Below are positions 58,606-64,000 of a stretch of DNA of 64,000 nt, piece by piece (position 1 is the first letter of the stretch; each line of letters begins with the position of its first letter). The DNA comes from Mycobacterium decipiens (lineage in GTDB: Bacteria > Actinomycetota > Actinomycetes > Mycobacteriales > Mycobacteriaceae), in contig NZ_OY970459.1 of NCBI RefSeq assembly GCF_963853665.1, positions 1,116,001 to 1,180,000 on the forward strand, given 5' to 3'. The translations under genes and the position numbers were made by a program. A model generated the notes under the pieces. That model searched no databases and had not been told where the DNA came from. It saw nothing but the letters and a program-made list of their open reading frames with translations.

Positions 58606-60021
58606 GTGGTGACCCGCATCGTGATCCTAGGTGGTGGTCCGGCCGGCTACGAGGCCGCACTGGTAGCGGCCACCTCACACCCCGAAACAACCCAAGTCAC
58701 CGTGATCGACTCCGACGGCATCGGCGGGGCCGCCGTTCTGGACGACTGCGTGCCATCCAAGACGTTCATTGCCTCCACCGGGCTGCGTACCGAACTGCGC
58801 AGAGCGCCGCACCTGGGCTTTCATATCGACTTCGACGACGCCAAGATCTCGCTGCCGCAGATCCATGCCCGGGTCAAGACACTGGCGGCAGCGCAATCGG
58901 CCGACATCACCGCCCAGCTGCTCAGCATCGGCGTTCAGGTGATCGCCGGCCGGGGCGAGCTGATCGACTCCACACCCGGCCTGGCGCGCCATCGCATCCA
59001 AGCGACCGCCACCGACGGCTCCACCAGTGACCATGAGGCCGACGTCGTGCTGATCGCCACCGGGGCCAGTCCGCGAATCCTGCCGTCGGCCCAGCCGGAC
59101 GGCCAGCGCATTCTGACCTGGCGGCAGCTCTACGACTTGGAAGCGTTGCCCGAGCACCTCATCGTGGTGGGCTCTGGAGTTACCGGCGCCGAGTTCGTCG
59201 ACGCCTACACCGAATTGGGGGTGCCGGTCACGGTGGTGGCCAGCCAAGACCACGTGCTGCCGTATGAGGACGCTGACGCCGCGCTGGTCCTGGAAGAGTC
59301 GTTCGCCGAACGGGGCGTCCGGCTATTCAAGAATGCCCGTGCAGCATCGGTCACCCACACCGGCGCCGGGATTCTCGTCACGATGACCGATGGTCGCACT
59401 GTCGAGGGCAGCCACGCCTTGATGACCATCGGGTCGGTCCCCAACACCAGGGGCCTCGGCCTGGAGCGGGTCGGCATCGAACTCGGACGTGGCGACTACC
59501 TGACCGTGGACCGGGTGTCGCGGACGTCGGCGACAGGCATTTATGCCGCGGGCGACTGCACCGGGCTGCTGCCGCTGGCGTCGGTCGCCGCGATGCAGGG
59601 CCGCATCGCGATGTATCACGCGCTGGGTGAAGGCGTCAGCCCCATCCGGTTGCGCACGGTGGCGGCGACGGTTTTCACCAGACCCGAGATTGCCGCGGTA
59701 GGCGTGCCGCAATCGGCCATCGACAACGGTTCGGTGCTGGCGCGCACCATTATGCTGCCGTTGCGAACCAACGCACGCGCCAAGATGTCCGAGGTGCGGC
59801 ATGGCTTCGTCAAGATCTTCTGTCGGCGGTCCACCGGCGTGGTGATCGGCGGCGTGGTGGTGGCGCCGATCGCATCCGAGCTGATCCTGCCCATCGCCGT
59901 AGCCGTTCAGAACCGCATCACCGTCAACGAGCTGGCCCAGACGCTGGCCGTTTACCCATCGTTATCGGGTTCGATAACCGAGGCCGCCCGCCGGCTGATG
60001 GCACACGACGATCTGGACTGA
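58606..60021 (+). CDS. lpdA: LpdA, flavoprotein disulfide reductase-type quinone reductase, cut short by TGA
   Basis: This 471-residue FAD enzyme of the pyridine-nucleotide-disulfide family starts VVTRIVILGGGPAGYEAALV. The redox-Cys region is GGAAVLDDCVPSKTF, which lacks the first Cys of the CxxxxC pair, so it is not a true dihydrolipoamide dehydrogenase; H37Rv LpdA is reported to be an NAD(P)H:quinone reductase. The NAD motif is IVVGSGVTGAEFVDAYTELG, and the FAD end motif GIYAAGDCTGLLPLAS. The stop TGA (60019-60021) stands where H37Rv (493 aa, from memory) has Cys472. The same frame then runs 21 codons to LALVAHHLPTSN and a second TGA at 60085-60087. glpD2 follows. Confidence 0.93.
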   Translation: MVTRIVILGGGPAGYEAALVAATSHPETTQVTVIDSDGIGGAAVLDDCVPSKTFIASTGLRTELRRAPHLGFHIDFDDAKISLPQIHARVKTLAAAQSADITAQLLSIGVQVIAGRGELIDSTPGLARHRIQATATDGSTSDHEADVVLIATGASPRILPSAQPDGQRILTWRQLYDLEALPEHLIVVGSGVTGAEFVDAYTELGVPVTVVASQDHVLPYEDADAALVLEESFAERGVRLFKNARAASVTHTGAGILVTMTDGRTVEGSHALMTIGSVPNTRGLGLERVGIELGRGDYLTVDRVSRTSATGIYAAGDCTGLLPLASVAAMQGRIAMYHALGEGVSPIRLRTVAATVFTRPEIAAVGVPQSAIDNGSVLARTIMLPLRTNARAKMSEVRHGFVKIFCRRSTGVVIGGVVVAPIASELILPIAVAVQNRITVNELAQTLAVYPSLSGSITEAARRLMAHDDLD

Positions 60022-60103
60022 AGGGCGGCTCAAAACACGGCTGAAGAACTAGCCTTGGTGGCGCACCACCTACCGACAAGTAACTGACAGGAGCCGGTGT
60101 TTC

Positions 60104-61861
60104 GTGAGCAACCCGATCCACCTATCGGACAGTGTGCAGACGGGGCCCGCTGCATCGCTGGGACCTCAGCAGCGCGCGGTCGCCTGGAAGCGACTCGGCA
60201 CCGAGCAATTCGACGTCGTGGTGATCGGCGGCGGCGTGGTGGGGGCCGGATGCGCCCTGGATGCTGCCACCCGTGGCCTGAAGGTGGCGCTGGTCGAAGC
60301 GCGGGACTTGGCCTCTGGCACCTCGAGCCGTTCGTCAAAGATGTTCCACGGCGGGTTGCGCTACCTCGAGCAACTGGAGTTCGGGCTGGTGCGTGAGGCG
60401 CTCTATGAGCGTGAGCTGTCGTTGACCACGTTGGCGCCACATTTGGTCAAGCCGCTGCCATTCTTGTTCCCGTTGACCAAACGCTGGTGGGAGCGCCCCT
60501 ACATCGCGGCGGGCATCTTTCTGTACGACCGGCTGGGTGGCGCGAAATCGGTTCCGGCGCAAAAGCACTTTACCCGTGCGAGTGCGCTGCGACTGAGCCC
60601 TGGCTTGAAACGCAGCTCGCTGATCGGTGGCATCCGCTACTACGACACCGTGGTCGACGACGCCCGGCACACCATGACGGTCGCGCGCACCGCGGCGCAT
60701 TACGGCGCGGTCGTTCGGTGTTCCACCCAGGTGGTCGCGTTGCTGCGGGAGGGTGACCGGGTAATCGGCGTGCGCGTCCGCGACTCCGAGGACGGCGCGG
60801 TTACCGAGGTCCGCGGCCACGTCGTGGTCAACGCGACCGGGGTCTGGACCGACGAGATTCAGGCGTTGTCCAAGCAGCGCGGGCGCTTCCAGGTACGCGC
60901 GTCCAAGGGCGTGCACGTGGTGGTGCCGCGGGACCGGATTGTCAGTGACGTCGCGATGATCCTGCGCACCGAGAAGTCGGTCATGTTCATCATCCCGTGG
61001 GGGAGTCACTGGATAATCGGAACCACCGATACCGACTGGAACCTCGACCTGGCTCATCCCGCGGCCACCAAGGCCGACATCGACTACATCCTCGGCACCG
61101 TCAACTCGGTGTTGGCCACCCCGTTGACGCACGCCGATATCGACGGGGTGTACGCGGGGCTGCGGCCGCTGCTTGCCGGGGAAAGCGACGAAACCTCCAA
61201 GCTGTCCCGGGAACATGCGGTGGCGGTGCCGGCGGCGGGCCTGGTGGCCATCGCCGGGGGCAAGTACACCACCTACCGGGTGATGGCGGCCGACGCGATC
61301 GATGCTGCGGTGCAATTCATCCCGGCCCGGGTTGCACCGTCGATCACCGAGAAGGTCAGCCTGCTGGGCGCCGACGGCTATTTTGCCCTGGTCAATCAGG
61401 CCGAACACGTCGGCGCCATGCAAGGTCTGCATCCGTACCGGGTGCGCCATCTGCTGGACCGCTACGGTTCGCTGATCAGCGACGTCCTGGCGTTGGCGGC
61501 CGGCGATCCCAGCATGTTGAGCCCGATCAAGGAGGCGCCGGGCTACTTGAAGGTGGAAGCCGCCTATGCCGTGGCTGCCGAGGGGGCACTGCATCTCGAG
61601 GACGTCCTAGCCCGCAGGACGCGGATTTCCATCGAATACCCACACCGTGGCGTCGATTGCGCACGCGAGGTGGCTGAGGTGATTGCGCCGGTGCTGGGCT
61701 GGACCGCCGCGGACATCGACCGCGAGGTTGCCAACTACACTGCGCGCGTCGAGGCTGAGGTGCTGTCGCAGGCCCAGCCCGATGACGTTTCGGCGGACAT
61801 GTTGCGGGCCAGCGCACCCGAGGCGCGTGCCGAGATCCTCGAGCCGGTGCCTCTGAATTGA
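60104..61861 (+). CDS. glpD2: GlpD2, glycerol-3-phosphate dehydrogenase (FAD, membrane-associated)
   Basis: This 585-residue enzyme (same length as in H37Rv) oxidises glycerol-3-phosphate to dihydroxyacetone phosphate and passes electrons to the quinone pool. The FAD motif is FDVVVIGGGVVGAGCALDAA (about 33-52), and the signature SSRSSKMFHGGLRYLEQLEF follows. Substrate/FAD blocks are VVNATGVWTDEI, IIPWGSHWIIGTTDTDW, GVYAGLRPLL and AGGKYTTYRVMAADAID; a C-terminal helical domain closes it. The GTG start lies 82 bp after the truncated lpdA (16 bp after the older stop). Downstream genes follow by 7 bp or overlap, so it leads or joins an lpdA-glpD2-pseudouridine synthase-atsB transcript. phoY1, which H37Rv places after glpD2, is absent. 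Confidence 0.95.
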   Translation: MSNPIHLSDSVQTGPAASLGPQQRAVAWKRLGTEQFDVVVIGGGVVGAGCALDAATRGLKVALVEARDLASGTSSRSSKMFHGGLRYLEQLEFGLVREALYERELSLTTLAPHLVKPLPFLFPLTKRWWERPYIAAGIFLYDRLGGAKSVPAQKHFTRASALRLSPGLKRSSLIGGIRYYDTVVDDARHTMTVARTAAHYGAVVRCSTQVVALLREGDRVIGVRVRDSEDGAVTEVRGHVVVNATGVWTDEIQALSKQRGRFQVRASKGVHVVVPRDRIVSDVAMILRTEKSVMFIIPWGSHWIIGTTDTDWNLDLAHPAATKADIDYILGTVNSVLATPLTHADIDGVYAGLRPLLAGESDETSKLSREHAVAVPAAGLVAIAGGKYTTYRVMAADAIDAAVQFIPARVAPSITEKVSLLGADGYFALVNQAEHVGAMQGLHPYRVRHLLDRYGSLISDVLALAAGDPSMLSPIKEAPGYLKVEAAYAVAAEGALHLEDVLARRTRISIEYPHRGVDCAREVAEVIAPVLGWTAADIDREVANYTARVEAEVLSQAQPDDVSADMLRASAPEARAEILEPVPLN

Positions 61862-61868
61862 GCGCGCA

Positions 61869-62750
61869 GTGAAGGCCGCGCCGCTGCCGGTCCGTGACGG
61901 ACTGGGGCCGGCGCGGGTGCGGCTACGCGGTGGAGCGGTACTGGCCGAGCTCAGTGCCCGGTTCGGCGCGACGGCCCGCGCCAAGGTCCTGGCCGGCGAG
62001 GTTTTCGACGCCGACGGCGCGGTGATCGACGACGCCACCGTGCTGCCCAGCGGCTCCAGCGTCTACCTCTATCGCGACCTGCCTGACGAAGTGCCGGTGC
62101 CTTTCGATATCCCGGTGCTCCACCAAGACGGCAACGTCGTGGTCGTCGACAAGCCGCACTTCTTGGCGACCATGCCCCGGGGGCGGCACGTCGCGCAGAC
62201 CGCGCTGGTGCGGCTCCGCCGGGACCTGGGATTGCCCGAACTGAGCCCGGCCCACCGGCTGGACCGGCTGACCGCAGGGGTATTGCTGTTCACCACCCGG
62301 CGCGAGTTGCGCGGCAGCTACCAAACGCTGTTCGCCCGTGGTCTGGTGCACAAGACCTATCTGGCTCGGGCGGCCGTTGACCCGGGTCTGGCGTTGCCGT
62401 GCGTGGTCCGCAGCCGCATTGTCAAGCGCCGCGGACATCTGCAGGCGGTCTGCGAGCCCGGCGTTCCCAACGCCGAGACGCTGGTGGAGCTGATCTCACG
62501 CGACGGTCTGTACCGGCTGACGCCGCGCACCGGACGCACCCACCAGCTACGGGTGCACATGGCGTCGCTGGGGGTACCGATCGTGGGTGATCCGCTGTAT
62601 CCCAACGTGATACCCATGTCCGATCAAGACCTCGGCGACTTCAGCGCGCCGCTGCAGTTGCTGGCACAGCGCATCGAGTTCGACGATCCGCTGACCGGAT
62701 CACACCGCGAGTTCGTCAGCTGCCGACAGCTAGGAGGAGTTTCACTATGA
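61869..62750 (+). CDS. RluA-family pseudouridine synthase (Rv3300c-like)
   Basis: This 293-residue protein has the catalytic motif SPAHRLDRLTAGVLLFTT (about residues 130-147); the Asp in HRLDR is the nucleophile of the RluA/RluD family. The entry strand is VVVVDKPHFLATMPRG, and the family end motif is RTGRTHQLRVHMASLGVPIV, followed by GDPLYP. The first 80 residues are not a clear S4 domain. RNA target (rRNA or tRNA uridine) unknown. The GTG at 61869 lies 7 bp after glpD2. Its TGA overlaps the arylsulfatase ATG (ATGA, 62747-62750), with an AGGAGG site just before it. Confidence 0.9.
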   Translation: MKAAPLPVRDGLGPARVRLRGGAVLAELSARFGATARAKVLAGEVFDADGAVIDDATVLPSGSSVYLYRDLPDEVPVPFDIPVLHQDGNVVVVDKPHFLATMPRGRHVAQTALVRLRRDLGLPELSPAHRLDRLTAGVLLFTTRRELRGSYQTLFARGLVHKTYLARAAVDPGLALPCVVRSRIVKRRGHLQAVCEPGVPNAETLVELISRDGLYRLTPRTGRTHQLRVHMASLGVPIVGDPLYPNVIPMSDQDLGDFSAPLQLLAQRIEFDDPLTGSHREFVSCRQLGGVSL

Positions 62751-64000
62751 GTGAAGACAAGGCGTTGGTCATCGTTGCCGGATACCAGGACATCGATTCG
62801 GCTCGGCACGACTTTCAAAACCTTACCGATCGAGCCAAGGACAAGAGCATCCCGCTGCAGGGTGCGGTGTTAGTCGGCAAGGACGGCGAGGGCAATCCCG
62901 TCTTGGTCGACACCGGAAACCGACTCGGCCGGCGCGGCGCGGCATGGGGCGCCGGGGCGGGCCTGGCGATCGGTCTGTTCTCGCCTGCGCTGTTGGCCTC
63001 GGCAGCGGTTGGCGCCGCGGCGGGAGCATTGGCAGGCACCTTCGCTCACCATCGGATCAAGAGCGGGCTGGCCGACAAGATTGGCGAAGCGCTATCGGCG
63101 GGCCGTGCTGTGATCATCGCGGTGACGGAGGCGCAGGGACGCCTGAAGGCGGGACAGGCGTTGGCTGGCTCACCAATGAAATCTGTTGCGGAGATCAGTC
63201 GTTCAACGCTGAGAAGCCTGGGTGCAGCGTTGCAAGAGGCGATGGGAAAGTTCAACCCGGACCGCACCCGGCTGCCGCTGCCGCAGCGCAGCTTCGGCGG
63301 CACCATCGGAAGCACCATGGCGGAGTCGGTGGGCGACTGGTCGATCGTTCCGGGTCCCTTTCCGCCCGACGACGCACCAAACGTGCTGATCGTGCTGATC
63401 GACGACGCCGGGTTCGGCGGCCCGGATACTTTCGGCGGCGCCATCCGGACCCCGACGCTATCCCGAGTGGCACGGAATGGACTGACCTACAACCGTTTCC
63501 ATGTCACCGCGATATGCTCGCCGACCCGTGCGGCGCTGCTGACCGGACGAAACCATCACCGGGTGGGCTTCGGATCGGTCTGCGAACTCCCGGGCCCATT
63601 CCCCGGCTACTCGACGGTCAAGCCGCGTAGCTGCGCCGCGCTGCCGCGAATTCTGCGCGACAACGGTTATGTGACTGGCGCTTTCGGCAAGTGGCATCTG
63701 ACCCCGGACAACGTCCAGGGAGCGGCGGGGCCGTTCGACAATTGGCCGCTGGGTTGGGGATTCGACCATTTCTGGGGCTTCCCGAGTGGCGCCGCGGGCC
63801 AGTACGACCCGATCATCAGTCAGGACAACTCCGTCATCGGCATACCTGAGGGTTCTGGAGGAAAAGACGGTCGCCCCTACTACTTCCCGGACGACCTCAC
63901 CGACAAAGCCGTCGAGTGGCTACACACCGTGCGAGCGCAGAACGCCGAGAAGCCATGGATGCTGTACTACTCGACCGGTGCCACCCATGCGCCGCACCAC
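62747..64000 (+). CDS. atsB: AtsB-like arylsulfatase with DUF1269 N-terminus (runs off right edge)
   Basis: The first 418 residues of a large protein are present. Residues 1-150 form a DUF1269-type region (SEDKALVIVAGYQDIDSARH, then an Ala/Gly-rich hydrophobic stretch at about 67-92). Residues 205 onward are a sulfatase. Metal Asp pair: APNVLIVLIDDAGFGGPDTF; formylglycine motif: TAICSPTRAALLTGRN with Cys257 (CxPxR); further active-site Lys: GAFGKWHLTP. Enzymes of this class hydrolyse sulfate esters, for example of sulfolipids or steroid sulfates. By recollection H37Rv AtsB (Rv3299c) is about 970 aa. A formylglycine-generating enzyme must act on Cys257. No signal peptide. Confidence 0.9.
   Translation, partial: MSEDKALVIVAGYQDIDSARHDFQNLTDRAKDKSIPLQGAVLVGKDGEGNPVLVDTGNRLGRRGAAWGAGAGLAIGLFSPALLASAAVGAAAGALAGTFAHHRIKSGLADKIGEALSAGRAVIIAVTEAQGRLKAGQALAGSPMKSVAEISRSTLRSLGAALQEAMGKFNPDRTRLPLPQRSFGGTIGSTMAESVGDWSIVPGPFPPDDAPNVLIVLIDDAGFGGPDTFGGAIRTPTLSRVARNGLTYNRFHVTAICSPTRAALLTGRNHHRVGFGSVCELPGPFPGYSTVKPRSCAALPRILRDNGYVTGAFGKWHLTPDNVQGAAGPFDNWPLGWGFDHFWGFPSGAAGQYDPIISQDNSVIGIPEGSGGKDGRPYYFPDDLTDKAVEWLHTVRAQNAEKPWMLYYSTGATHAPHH

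Noticed and set aside
60019..60087. Selenocysteine at the lpdA TGA
   Set aside because: The TGA replaces a Cys codon, but no SECIS-like hairpin is visible just after it and the position is not a redox motif. Truncation is simpler.

Overview
The window is high-GC actinobacterial DNA from a slow-growing Mycobacterium very close to, but apparently outside, the M. tuberculosis complex. From memory, its gene order follows M. tuberculosis H37Rv from about Rv3391 (left) to Rv3299c (right), in reverse orientation. Many proteins have the H37Rv length (HtdY 290 aa, FolD 281, MetX 379, SapM 299, Upp 207, DeoD 268, AmiB1 394, AmiA1 389) but differ at scattered residues. Several H37Rv blocks are missing: the terpene/IS6110/PE_PGRS52 block between htdY and otsB2, relJK, the large PPE54-56 genes, Rv3333c-Rv3334, Rv3329, the moa3/IS island between sigJ and sdhB, and phoY1. 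There is also an MTP pilin homologue. A member of the M. tuberculosis-associated clade (M. decipiens, M. lacus, M. riyadhense or M. shinjukuense type) or of the M. kansasii group fits. The species cannot be fixed from sequence reading alone. All H37Rv comparisons are recollection, not database results.

Layout. 1-5071: lipid and trehalose genes (partial acrA1, lpqD, htdY, otsB2, a WS/DGAT acyltransferase). 5264-9755: SOS-controlled mutagenic polymerase dnaE2 behind a near-perfect 38-bp LexA palindrome, then a divergent pair of small flavin/F420-type oxidoreductases. 9774-10445: PE_PGRS remnant and a TrmL-like methyltransferase. 10709-15308: a five-gene conservon operon (sensor kinase, roadblock protein, DUF742 protein, MglA-like GTPase, pentapeptide protein MfpA). 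15313-20493: two tandem Rv1747-like FHA-ABC exporters that share a gene-converted tract. 20523-25468: old-yellow-enzyme-like oxidoreductase, folD, small membrane and secreted proteins, an intact bicovalent-flavin oxidase and a PPE remnant. 25476-28976: the metY-metX-methyltransferase operon behind a SAM-IV riboswitch. 29155-37594: icd, a frameshifted hydrolase, trpS, yhjD, nagA-sugI, a PH-like protein and dacB1.

37762-39844 holds an ECF41 sigma factor (SigJ) with its carboxymuconolactone-decarboxylase partner. The partner carries a match to the ECF41 promoter, and a truncated condensation-domain protein lies beside it. 39910-43479 is the sdhCDAB succinate dehydrogenase operon; a MIRU-like repeat has jumped into the sdhD-sdhA junction and created a small coupled ORF. 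43643-46511 is the nucleoside-salvage operon cdd-deoA-add; upp, deoD and pmmB further on extend the salvage theme. 46585-51288 holds mtp, an ASCH-domain protein, a hydrolase, an acidic repeat protein and sapM. 54599-56949 holds two M20 amidohydrolases. 57053-57859 is a decayed AbiEi/DUF559-type gene. The right end has lpdA (cut short by an in-frame TGA), glpD2, a pseudouridine synthase and a partial arylsulfatase, closely packed and probably co-transcribed.

No tRNA, rRNA, CRISPR array, phage or intact insertion sequence was seen. The strongest leads are the repeat-driven remodelling of sdhA translation, the SigJ/ECF41 module, the FHA-ABC duplication with one dead FHA domain, the slippery-site frameshift in the hydrolase at 30551-30557, and the lpdA stop codon.
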